From a virus, in the IMG/VR virus record IMGVR_UViG_3300007513_000007, positions 1 through 64,000 of that record: a DNA stretch of 64,000 bases. One strand, given 5' to 3'. Of this stretch, positions 44,014-50,909 are shown in pieces; positions within the stretch are counted from its first letter, which is position 1, and every line of letters begins with the position of its first letter. Under the pieces are notes generated by a model, which did no database searches, had not been told where the DNA came from, and saw only the letters and a list, made by a program, of their open reading frames with translations. The position numbers and the translations under genes were made by a program.

Positions 44014-44820
44014 ATGACCATCGACGCCACCAACGCATCTTCCTTCGCCACCGCAGCCGCTCTCGCAGAAGCTCGGAACGGCACCTTCACCGGCCTGATC
44101 ACCACCAAGCGTGGCAAGGTCGTGGGTGGAACCCTCTACGGTGACGACACCGTTCACGCCGTCATCATCACTGGCTTCAGCTACATGGGTCTGGTCGAGC
44201 GTTCGCTCGCCAAGCTCCAGGCCATGTCTGCTGCTGACCTCGCTGCCCTCGTGGCCGACGGTCGGGAAGGCTACGACAGCCGCAAGAAGACTGCGAGCCT
44301 CGTGGCCCTCACTCAGGCTGACTACGTTGCCGCTCGCGATGCCCTCGTGGCTTCCTTCCAGAAGACTCTGGCGGGCACCAACAGCGCCACGACCGATCAC
44401 GTCTATGAGTCCCTTCAGGTTCTCCACGACGACGGCACGGTCGAGAGCGTCCGGGGCGCACGGGTCTACCGCTGCGTGGCTTCCAACCCCAACCACGAGT
44501 GCAAGTGCCGCGACTGCTCCGGTGACAAGCGTGCCCCCGTGGACGGTCAGGTGAACCTCTCTGGCCTGCTCATCGGCTCCAAGGTCATCACTGCTGCTGC
44601 TAACGGCCCCAAGCCTGCTGCCCGGAGTGGCGTGGCGACCGTCGCCAAGAACGCTCTTCGGAGCCGCCTGCCCATCAGCCGCTACGTCAGCTACCGTCTG
44701 GAGCAGGGTGGTTCCTGGATTCTGAACGCAGGTGGCACCGCTGCCGCAGCCGCCACCAACGGTGCGGTGACCTTCAACGAGGACCGTGTGGCTGATGCCC
44801 TCGACCTCCTGGTTGCCTAA
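44014..44820 (+). CDS. Hypothetical protein, probably abundant
   Basis: 268 aa, AAAGGAG upstream. Strong use of GCC/GGC/CTC-type codons and a simple Ala/Thr/Val-rich composition suggest high expression. Two folded halves flank a cysteine cluster (NPNHECKCRDCSGD, about residue 155-170) that may bind zinc. It ends in an alanine-rich helix. No family recognised. Confidence 0.62.
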   Translation: MTIDATNASSFATAAALAEARNGTFTGLITTKRGKVVGGTLYGDDTVHAVIITGFSYMGLVERSLAKLQAMSAADLAALVADGREGYDSRKKTASLVALTQADYVAARDALVASFQKTLAGTNSATTDHVYESLQVLHDDGTVESVRGARVYRCVASNPNHECKCRDCSGDKRAPVDGQVNLSGLLIGSKVITAAANGPKPAARSGVATVAKNALRSRLPISRYVSYRLEQGGSWILNAGGTAAAAATNGAVTFNEDRVADALDLLVA

Positions 44821-44840
44821 ACCTCAACCTCTAACCAACT

Positions 44841-44868
44841 GAACCCCCGTCCCTGTGGCGGGGGTTCT
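44841..44868 (+). terminator. GC-rich hairpin after 44014-44820
   Basis: AACCCCCG/CGGGGGTT stem. The 3' arm also serves as the -35 half of the next promoter, so this element both ends and starts transcription units. No long T-tract. Confidence 0.5.
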
Positions 44869-44892
44869 TGCGTCTCGTGTCCGGGTAGTAGA
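44860..44892 (+). promoter_or_regulatory. Phage-type promoter for 44920-45246
   Basis: GGGGGTTCT, 16 bases, GTAGTAGA. Confidence 0.6.
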
Positions 44893-44919
44893 GGGAGGGC
44901 CTCTTGCTGGAGGTGTGCC

Positions 44920-45246
44920 ATCCCTATCTGGCCCAACACAGAACCCGGAACACAACAGAGCACCATTCTCGACTGGCTCTATGAGAACGGTCCAGACTTC
45001 ACCCCCACCACCGCCTCCATCGCTGATCACCTTGGGTTCGAGCGCAAGTACCGAACCAAGCGTGGCAAGGGTGGGTCAGTGCAGTGGCAACTGATCGCGG
45101 ATCCTGACGTGAACCTGGAGGCCCACGAGGAGCATCTCCTCGCCCACAAGATCCAGGAGGTACGGATGCGACGACTCGAACAACGCATCAAGGTTCTCGA
45201 AGACTTGATCCTGGAGATGGGGTCCCGCCTCGAAGACGCTCCATAG
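44920..45246 (+). CDS. Hypothetical protein with apparent ATC start codon
   Basis: 108 codons. The frame is open from the previous stop and clearly coding at the end (helical: VRMRRLEQRIKVLEDLILEMG), but has no ATG, GTG or TTG near its beginning. GGAGG at 44909-44913 is placed exactly six bases before ATC at 44920, which would give PIWPNTEPGTQQSTILDWLYENG-like sequence. The N-terminal half resembles a winged-helix (STILDWLYENGPDF, TASIADHLGFERKY), the rest a coiled coil. ATC starts are rare but known. Confidence 0.5.
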   Translation: MPIWPNTEPGTQQSTILDWLYENGPDFTPTTASIADHLGFERKYRTKRGKGGSVQWQLIADPDVNLEAHEEHLLAHKIQEVRMRRLEQRIKVLEDLILEMGSRLEDAP

Positions 45247-45256
45247 GGGACAACCC

Positions 45257-45478
45257 TTATTCAGAGTCGCTGGAGTCGCGTTTCTTGGTGAGCAGTCCGA
45301 GCGCAGCACGAGCAATCATGACAGTTCCAGCAAGCTGGTGCGCCGCCTCGCCGCTTTGGATGACGCCCTTGGCTTGGTCCCACCACACCGAGAGTTGAGC
45401 ACAAGCTCCAAAGGCACGAGCCACCTTGACAGGGTCATGGCCGCAGGCGGGGCAAGGTCGATGGGATCGGTCAGTCAT
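45257..45478 (-). CDS. Small zinc-motif hypothetical protein
   Basis: 73 aa. PCPACGHD near the N-terminus and a further cysteine at residue 26 may bind zinc; the rest is helical. Upstream on the minus strand there is a GTAGGGAG element but no GGGGGTTCC; instead two copies of a 16-base repeat lie there (45512-45549). Confidence 0.58.
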   Translation of the reverse strand: MTDRSHRPCPACGHDPVKVARAFGACAQLSVWWDQAKGVIQSGEAAHQLAGTVMIARAALGLLTKKRDSSDSE

Positions 45479-45511
45479 TCTCTTCCCTCCTCCCTACGAA
45501 GACAAAAGGCT

Positions 45512-45549
45512 CACCACCGGCAGTGGTCTGCAACACCACCGGCAGTGGT
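45512..45549. repeat. Two direct repeats with internal symmetry
   Basis: CACCACCGGCAGTGGT occurs twice, 22 bases apart. Each copy is itself a dyad (ACCAC...GTGGT). Spacing of two helical turns suggests a cooperative operator between divergent genes. Confidence 0.7.
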
Positions 45550-45590
45550 TTCCTGAAGCAACGCGGGAGTCACACCCACCTGTCCCGAGA

Positions 45591-45640
45591 CGACACGAAG
45601 CGACAAGAGACGACAAGAGACGACAAGAGACGACACGAGG
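45591..45640. repeat. Five tandem 10-base repeats
   Basis: CGACACGAAG, three exact CGACAAGAGA, then CGACACGAGG. Flanked by TGTCCCGAGA and TGTCCCGACG. One helical turn per repeat puts each unit on the same DNA face. Not a CRISPR (no spacers). Confidence 0.75.
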
Positions 45641-45644
45641 TGTC

Positions 45645-45684
45645 CCGACGGGATGGACAAGAACTGGTTTGTCCGTCCCGTCGG
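45645..45684. repeat. Long inverted repeat
   Basis: CCGACGGGA-T-GGACA, ten-base loop, TGTCC-G-TCCCGTCGG. A 14-pair stem with one mismatch, immediately after the tandem repeats. May be a hairpin terminator-like or origin structure. Confidence 0.7.
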
Positions 45685-45827
45685 CAGCCTGAATCAGTTT
45701 CACTGTGCCCATGCAGCCGAGCGTCACACGAGAACTCGCCAGCGATTTTGCTGGCGAACCCCGTTCGGTATGATTTCAACACCAGCTTGATGGCTGCTAC
45801 CCATAATCGCCGTTTTCAGCGTTCTAC

Positions 45828-45856
45828 GAGAGGTGGTTCATATCGAAACACCTCTC
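45828..45856. promoter_or_regulatory. Inverted repeat over the start of 45833-46501
   Basis: GAGAGGTG, 13 bases, CACCTCTC. It spans the proposed GTG start and its purine-rich ribosome site, so it could block translation or bind a repressor. Confidence 0.5.
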
Positions 45857-46501
45857 ACGCAACATGGACAACCCCCCGTGAAACTCCCCGCAAGCAACAC
45901 CCCAAGCAACACGGAGCCAGTAAGCCTCGCGGTGTCCCTACTGAACCAACCCTTCCTTCAGTACGAGAGGAAGCCTGCTACACAGAAAGCTCTCTCTGGA
46001 CCGCCTACGGACCCAACGTGGTGGATTCCATACAGGGACAGGGCACTCCTACATACATGCCTATGGACAGGGTGGGGTATGAACCCTCTCCTCCAGGTAT
46101 CCCTACAGCAAGCAAAGGACGCCCTCGAAGACTCTCCACTTGCTTCAAGCCTCATCCCCGAACCTCTATGGAACGACTGCTGGGAATCTCTCCAGCTATG
46201 GGAACAGGCAGCCAACCTCCTGGTATGCACACCCAAGCATCGCTACTGTGGAAATCACCTGCTATTCATCTCCCGAAAGCACACAGACCTTTCCAGGTAT
46301 CCCGGAGGACGTGTCTCTTGCAGGGAGTCTCTCTGGCGCACCTTCCACCGAATCAGGGAGGGACTCACCATCACGGAGATCCAGGAAGTGAGTGCTTCTC
46401 TCTCTGAAGTGTCTGGTATCAGTCTTCCCTCTCCCCCTCCAAGCAGACCTCGGGTATTCACTCCGCGATCTATGGCCCTGTGGCTCTCCTCGCAGAAGTA
46501 G
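45833..46501 (+). CDS. Hypothetical protein resembling a degenerate tyrosine recombinase
   Basis: 222 aa from a GTG; the start is uncertain. YRDRALLHTCLWTGWGMNP resembles box I of integrases (RDRALL..L..TGLR..EL) with the catalytic arginine missing. Later SLWRTFHRIREGLTITEIQE resembles the box II helix around the second arginine, but the tyrosine region is not recognisable. If related, it would be a catalytically dead DNA-binding derivative. The similarity is weak. Codon use is less regular than in neighbours. Confidence 0.35.
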   Translation: MVHIETPLTQHGQPPVKLPASNTPSNTEPVSLAVSLLNQPFLQYERKPATQKALSGPPTDPTWWIPYRDRALLHTCLWTGWGMNPLLQVSLQQAKDALEDSPLASSLIPEPLWNDCWESLQLWEQAANLLVCTPKHRYCGNHLLFISRKHTDLSRYPGGRVSCRESLWRTFHRIREGLTITEIQEVSASLSEVSGISLPSPPPSRPRVFTPRSMALWLSSQK

Positions 46502-46535
46502 GGGGGTTCTTACTGCTCTCCAAAAACGTAGAGAG
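46501..46535 (+). promoter_or_regulatory. Phage-type promoter for 46560-47251
   Basis: GGGGGGTTCT, exactly 17 bases, GTAGAGAG; starts in the base after the previous stop. Confidence 0.72.
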
Positions 46536-46559
46536 CAAGAAGACAAGGAGTTGATCCCC

Positions 46560-47021
46560 ATGCCCTCTGACCTCTACGACCTCTTTGGAACCAAGACCGA
46601 GGGACCTGCGGGTGCCCCTTACACCAAAGGGTCCATCACCTCTATGGAAGCTGCTGAAGCCATCGCTGACGTTGCTGGTAGGCTACGCAGGCAGGTGTAC
46701 CAGTACATCGTGTCCTGTGGCGCTTCAGGCACTACGGATGATGCTGCTGAAGTAGCCCTCGACATGAAGCACACCACTTACACTGCCCGTAGGGGTGAAC
46801 TGGTCAAGCGGGGACTCGTTGCTGACTCTGGGCACAAGGCAAAGACCCGTTCTGGCCGTAGGGCTACCATCTGGGTTGCCGTGAACCCCAAGAACGCTGC
46901 GAACCTCAAGGAAGTGTCGGACCTCAACAAGATCCGCACCAAGCTGAAGGGCAAGGTCAGCAAGATGTCCGAGGAACAGTGCGAAAAGGTCCTCAACGCC
47001 ATTGAAGGCTGGGGGCTGTAG
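46560..47021 (+). CDS. Winged-helix DNA-binding protein
   Basis: 153 aa from the ATG at 46560 (AAGGAG upstream). Residues about 45-110 form a winged helix: QVYQYIVSCGASGTTDDAAE, then TYTARRGELVKRGLVADSG. This is the common phage HTH type. Basic C-terminus. Probably a regulator. Followed six bases later by 47027-47251. Confidence 0.7.
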   Translation: MPSDLYDLFGTKTEGPAGAPYTKGSITSMEAAEAIADVAGRLRRQVYQYIVSCGASGTTDDAAEVALDMKHTTYTARRGELVKRGLVADSGHKAKTRSGRRATIWVAVNPKNAANLKEVSDLNKIRTKLKGKVSKMSEEQCEKVLNAIEGWGL

Positions 47022-47026
47022 CGCAT

Positions 47027-47251
47027 ATGTCTGATTGGGAACACCAACACACGATGGGGGAGATCCAAGAACCCTTGAAGGTCGAACTCGATGAGAACGG
47101 TACGACCCTCTTTGACATCAACCTGGGCAGCTATGTCCTCTTTGATGGCGAGGGTCGGTGTCTCCTCATCCAGAAGGACTTGCCCTTCCCCCCGGAGTAC
47201 TTGCCTGACGAGTACACCATCCTCCAGGTCGTGGAGAAGGTCGAGAAGTAG
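47027..47251 (+). CDS. Small acidic hypothetical protein
   Basis: 74 aa. Beta-rich and acidic (LFDINLGSYVLFDGEG). Probably co-transcribed with the winged-helix protein. Not recognised. Confidence 0.6.
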   Translation: MSDWEHQHTMGEIQEPLKVELDENGTTLFDINLGSYVLFDGEGRCLLIQKDLPFPPEYLPDEYTILQVVEKVEK

Positions 47252-47254
47252 GGC

Positions 47255-47716
47255 TTACCCCAGGATCTGCAAAGGCCCCGGCCCCACATCCAGAACCGCA
47301 TCGCACTCCCAGACATACTCAAAGCCTGAGTCCGTCAGCCTGAACCACACCGTGGTGTTGTCCGCTGTACGCCTGCCACGAAAGAGCATGTTCTCAGCCG
47401 GGGGAGGGAACTCTTCGTCTGTGTGGTACTGGGAGGTATGAAGCCCGTCGATTCCGGGCATCTCGTGCCCTACGCTTGGCTCCCACCCGCGTCCCCGGCC
47501 CAACTCGTACTGCTCTCGAACGTGTGCGTTGCTGGAAACATTGCTGACGAGGTGCCATGTCAGGAACCTTTCCGGGCCTTCCCACCTGCTGATGCACCCC
47601 TCGAAGCCTTCCTCAAGCTGGATGACGCCGATGGAGTAGCCTGACGGGTGGGGATTTACGGTTTGGGCTTCTTCGCGGCTTAGCGAGTTGTAGCCATCGT
47701 CACTGTGTAGGCGCAT
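47255..47716 (-). CDS. Hypothetical protein
   Basis: 153 aa, AAGGAGGGGAG upstream. Beta-type sequence with many aromatic residues and two tryptophan-containing motifs (ERFLTWHLVSN, TVWFRLTDSGFEYVWE). Possibly a small binding domain. Not recognised. Confidence 0.6.
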   Translation of the reverse strand: MRLHSDDGYNSLSREEAQTVNPHPSGYSIGVIQLEEGFEGCISRWEGPERFLTWHLVSNVSSNAHVREQYELGRGRGWEPSVGHEMPGIDGLHTSQYHTDEEFPPPAENMLFRGRRTADNTTVWFRLTDSGFEYVWECDAVLDVGPGPLQILG

Positions 47717-47736
47717 GGTGCTCCCCTCCTTCTACC

Positions 47737-47769
47737 CTCCTTACGGGGGAATCCGAATCGTGGAACCTA
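47737..47769 (-). promoter_or_regulatory. Phage-type promoter for 47255-47716
   Basis: Minus strand TAGGTTCC, exactly 17 bases, GTAAGGAG. Lies head to head with the rightward promoter at 47777-47810. Confidence 0.62.
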
Positions 47770-47776
47770 CGAGAGT

Positions 47777-47810
47777 GGGGGTTCCCCCTGGCTTTTCGAG
47801 CCGTAGGGAA
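47777..47810 (+). promoter_or_regulatory. Phage-type promoter for 47814-47990
   Basis: GGGGGTTCC, exactly 17 bases, GTAGGGAA. Only three bases separate it from the ATG, so the message would be leaderless. Confidence 0.7.
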
Positions 47811-47813
47811 CTC

Positions 47814-47990
47814 ATGGACACTTACAAATCCCGCATCATCAAATGCCCTGGCCGCAGATGCTTCTGCTTTGGCCCCGGCTACCCCTGCGACCGTGAATCC
47901 TCAAGCAAACGCAAGGCTGCCCGTCTTGCCCGTCGTCGCCTCAAAACCGACGACCGCAAAACCTTCCGACGCCACACCCTTCCTCGTTAG
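47814..47990 (+). CDS. 58-aa basic cysteine-containing protein
   Basis: ATG at 47814 with no room for a ribosome site beyond the promoter, suggesting leaderless translation. CPGRRCFCFGPGYPC near the start is a compact four-cysteine motif; the rest is arginine/lysine-rich. A DNA- or RNA-binding peptide is likely. Confidence 0.55.
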   Translation: MDTYKSRIIKCPGRRCFCFGPGYPCDRESSSKRKAARLARRRLKTDDRKTFRRHTLPR

Positions 47991-48019
47991 GGTTCCTATC
48001 CGCACCTACGGGTATAGGA
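47990..48019 (+). promoter_or_regulatory. Phage-type promoter for 48028-48483 (short spacer)
   Basis: GGGTTCC, 15 bases, GTATAGGA; starts in the stop codon of the previous gene. Confidence 0.45.
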
Positions 48020-48027
48020 GAACCCTC

Positions 48028-48483
48028 ATGAAGACACCCTCACCTATCCCTTCGCTCCCAACCGACAGGAAGGGGTTGATTCGCATGGCTTCGGAACTCC
48101 CCCTCGGTGACCGGAAGCGTAGAGCTATCCTGTCTGGGTTGAAGGCTGGCGCTGGGAAGACCGCCAAGATTGACGACGAGGATCTAAACAAGGTTCTCAT
48201 TGTGATGAAGGCTCATGTAAGCAGACGCCCTGACAAGGGTTGGCGGATGATGGCCGCGCCCGAAGACGCGGCTTCTGGGCCAGCCGATTCTGGCATTGTC
48301 GCTGACTGGCTGGGCTGGGGTGGCGGTGCAGCTACAACTGCTTTGAGGGTGCTTCAGAGACAAGGGCTTGTGAACTCTGTAAAGGGCCGCACACGCAAGA
48401 ATCGGTGGTATTTGACCCCCAAGGGTTTGCAAGCGGCGGTGAGGGCGAAGACCACAACGAAACTGGCCCAGAAGAAGCCCTGA
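48028..48483 (+). CDS. LIRLA module fused to winged-helix protein
   Basis: 151 aa, AGGAG upstream. The N-terminus carries TDRKGLIRMASELPLGDRKR then RAILSGLK, the shared module. Residues about 65-140 form a winged helix (VADWLGWGGGAATTALRVLQ, RQGLVNSVKGRTRKNRWYL). Shows that the module is attached to a DNA-binding domain in at least one case. Confidence 0.68.
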   Translation: MKTPSPIPSLPTDRKGLIRMASELPLGDRKRRAILSGLKAGAGKTAKIDDEDLNKVLIVMKAHVSRRPDKGWRMMAAPEDAASGPADSGIVADWLGWGGGAATTALRVLQRQGLVNSVKGRTRKNRWYLTPKGLQAAVRAKTTTKLAQKKP

Positions 48484-48490
48484 TTAGAAG

Positions 48491-49582
48491 CTACCCCCAG
48501 ATTTCGTTGAGTGCTTTTTCGTGTTCTGTGGGCAGTATTCCCAGGGCACTCAAGGCCACTGCTTCAGCGAAGTGTTCTTCATCGCTCTTTGAAGAGTACG
48601 GCGTCGGGAAGTTCTTGAGCGCCTTGTTCTGCTTCAGCAGAAACTTGTGGATGTCCCGTACTGGGTGACTTTGCAGGCCGTGGTTTGGGGTGTCGAAGAA
48701 GTATTGCCCGTGTTGGATCATCTTCACCACAGGGCGTTCCTTCATGCCTCGGATCTTCAGGGGGATCTCGTCCCCGACTCCGGGCATGTCGAAATCCGGG
48801 TCCTTGTTCCCGACGTTCCAGTGGTGGTGGTGCCAAGTACGCTTGGCACCCTTGTCAGCAAACTTCTTCCAGTATCGGTGGGCGAGTTCGTGGACCAGGG
48901 CGTGGACCTCATCCATCCCCGTGGCCTTACCCCGGCGAAGGTACATGCTGTCATCCCCCGGCATGTACCAAGCGGCATGGTGCGCTTGGCTGAGTCGGGA
49001 CACGATATGAAGGTCGCCGTATAGGGTCTTGGCGAAGCCTGGAACCGGGTTCTTCTTGGCGAGCTTCTCTGCTCTCTGGATAGCTTTCTTCAGTGCCTCA
49101 AGCTCTGCACCCTCGGCGTTCACCGTGTTGTGGATCCTGAACCTACCCAGCTTGAACAACTCGTCCGTGCCTTCTTGCTTCTCGGGCCAGTTGTAGGCTC
49201 CTCTAATCAGAAGGTCGATCCGCTTTTCGTTCTTGGCCCACCACTTGTAGACATCCTTGGGCATCCGACGGCTGTTGTTGAACAGCCGGTACGCCATTTC
49301 CATGCCCTTTGAATCACGGCGGGGAACACTCCTGGAGGACAGCAAGCCATCCGAAATCCGTGAGCCTTTGTTGATCAAAGCAACCCAGGGACGGTTGGCC
49401 CAGACCCGGACGGTGCGGCTATCACCTGAAAGACCACGATCCTTCCCGTCCTGGACGGCCTTGATGAAATCCTGGCGTGCGATCTCGAACGCATCCAGGT
49501 TGTTCATGATGTCCTGTTCCGTTCCTGCCGCCTGCTTCAAGGAGAAGCGCAGAGCTACTCTGGCCGAATCAGCTTTCATCAT
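48491..49582 (-). CDS. Putative zinc metallopeptidase with RVA module
   Basis: 363 aa. VHALVHELAHRYWKKF contains HExxH (His231, His235), and about 110 residues later SDEEHFAEAVALSAL supplies a possible third ligand. The N-terminus reads KADSARVALRFSLKQ, a relaxed RVAxAY module. The ATG overlaps the previous stop (ATGA). Likely acts on protein; whether virion-borne or intracellular is unknown. Confidence 0.7.
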   Translation of the reverse strand: MMKADSARVALRFSLKQAAGTEQDIMNNLDAFEIARQDFIKAVQDGKDRGLSGDSRTVRVWANRPWVALINKGSRISDGLLSSRSVPRRDSKGMEMAYRLFNNSRRMPKDVYKWWAKNEKRIDLLIRGAYNWPEKQEGTDELFKLGRFRIHNTVNAEGAELEALKKAIQRAEKLAKKNPVPGFAKTLYGDLHIVSRLSQAHHAAWYMPGDDSMYLRRGKATGMDEVHALVHELAHRYWKKFADKGAKRTWHHHHWNVGNKDPDFDMPGVGDEIPLKIRGMKERPVVKMIQHGQYFFDTPNHGLQSHPVRDIHKFLLKQNKALKNFPTPYSSKSDEEHFAEAVALSALGILPTEHEKALNEIWG

Positions 49583-50208
49583 GGGTCCAGCAACGTGACT
49601 ATGCACCTTCCCTCGAAGGTGGTTCCGATGGGGAAGTTGACTCCATCATTCGGGTTTTGGATGAAGAACACGAACTGGGCAGGCGTAGGCCCAGAGGCCG
49701 CGACGTATGTAACGGAGCAACCCGCGTCGATAGGGCCGATCCCCGTGGAGGCTGAAGCGCCTCCGATTTTGTCGATGTTCCCAGACTGGAGGGTTTCATC
49801 GGTGGCGAAGACGTACTCTCCGATTTCACTGTTGCTGGTGCCTTGGGCCTTCATGTGGACCGTGATTCGACCGCCTACGAAGTCTGAAGCAGTGTAGACG
49901 AGCACCTCGATGTTTTCTTGGACCGCTGTGGAGGTCGTATGGGTGAACTGCTCGCAGAACACCCTGCCGCAGGAGTACACCGAAGCCAACTGATGGACTT
50001 CTGCCCACTGGCGTTCCGTGCCTGGGGTCCCGTCCCCGCTGTGCCCCAGGTTCCTGGTGAGGTTCGCGTCTGGAGTGAGGTCCGATGCGATTGATGCTGT
50101 GACCTCAAGGGTGTCTGTTGCCTCATCGTTCCCGATGGTCATGCTTCCAGGAACATCCAGGTGGTCGATGTCGATCCCGATAGCGTCAGTGATCAATACT
50201 CTGGGCAT
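49579..50208 (-). CDS. Beta-rich hypothetical protein, possibly virion-associated
   Basis: 209 aa. Low in lysine, rich in Thr, Ser, Gly and Val, with a tail-fibre-like start (GSMTIGNDEATDTLEVTASI then NLGHSGDGTPGTERQWAEVH). This N-terminal pattern resembles phage proteins with a 'reference surface' repeat found in tail spikes and collar proteins. TGATG coupling with its upstream gene. Confidence 0.58.
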   Translation of the reverse strand: MPRVLITDAIGIDIDHLDVPGSMTIGNDEATDTLEVTASIASDLTPDANLTRNLGHSGDGTPGTERQWAEVHQLASVYSCGRVFCEQFTHTTSTAVQENIEVLVYTASDFVGGRITVHMKAQGTSNSEIGEYVFATDETLQSGNIDKIGGASASTGIGPIDAGCSVTYVAASGPTPAQFVFFIQNPNDGVNFPIGTTFEGRCIVTLLDP

Positions 50209-50825
50209 CAGGACCTCATAGACCAGCGTAGAGCCACGCTGGCAGCATTAGGGGTGGAAGCCCAGCGCCGAGTCGGATGTCTGCGCCGCCCCCGTGGCTT
50301 TATGGGATTGCGCGGGGGCTTCCTCCGACCGGATTTATCCGTCCAGGAACTCCCGGAGTTGGCGAAGTTGTCTCGCATGTATTTCTCGGCGGCTTCTTCC
50401 GACATGAATGGCCCGTAAGAGGACATGTCCCCTTCGATCTGGTAGCCATCCTCGTCTTCTTGGTAGTCCTCATTATCGACGTACCACTTGCCGTCTGACG
50501 CCTTGTAGAACTCCCGCTCGGTGTTGGTGCTTCCCTTTTTCTTTTTCTTGATCTTGCCCTTCCAGTAGGACTTCGCATCGGAGCGGGCATCAGGGGATTC
50601 TTTCTTGTTCTTCTGACGCCAACCGGGCATCTGCCAGTCAGCAAGGCCACCGCAAAAGGCACCAGGGTTGCTGATGTTGTCGGTCATCTTCTCGATGCAG
50701 TCCCAGACCTTGTGTTCAGGCGTGCCTTTACCCAGCGTCTTCCAGAACTTCTTGACGGACTTATCCGTCCATCCCGGAGGGAGGTTCTTCCATTTCTTGG
50801 CTACGCGGGCAGCGGATGGCTTCAT
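50208..50825 (-). CDS. Hypothetical protein starting with an RVA module
   Basis: 205 aa from the ATG at 50825 (AAGGAATCCC upstream). Begins MKPSAARVAKKWKNLPPGW. A lysine-rich central part (KGKIKKKKKGS), an acidic tyrosine-rich segment and an arginine/proline-rich C-terminus follow. Not recognised. First gene of the operon containing the metallopeptidase. Confidence 0.6.
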   Translation of the reverse strand: MKPSAARVAKKWKNLPPGWTDKSVKKFWKTLGKGTPEHKVWDCIEKMTDNISNPGAFCGGLADWQMPGWRQKNKKESPDARSDAKSYWKGKIKKKKKGSTNTEREFYKASDGKWYVDNEDYQEDEDGYQIEGDMSSYGPFMSEEAAEKYMRDNFANSGSSWTDKSGRRKPPRNPIKPRGRRRHPTRRWASTPNAASVALRWSMRS

Positions 50826-50869
50826 GGGATTCCTTCCCCCTTCCGAAAGGATAGGAACCTTACCGTGCC

Positions 50870-50909
50870 CCAAATAAGAGAGGGGGCCACCCTTTCGGAT
50901 GACCCCCTC
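50870..50909 (-). terminator. Terminator of structured RNA 2
   Basis: Minus strand GAGGGGGTCATCC-GAAA-GGGTGGCCCCCTC followed by TCTTATTT. A strong GC-rich stem with a GNRA loop and a T-rich tail. Confidence 0.65.

Noticed and set aside
45591-45640. CRISPR array
   Set aside because: Repeats are contiguous ten-mers without spacers.
45523-46407. 294-codon plus-strand frame
   Set aside because: It reads through the tandem repeats (giving a low-complexity Arg/Asp/Thr run) and overlaps the better frame at 45833.
50860-50885. Another phage-type promoter before 50208-50825
   Set aside because: GGTTCC is present, but 17 bases later there is GAAGGAAT instead of GTAGNGAG, and this overlaps the ribosome site.
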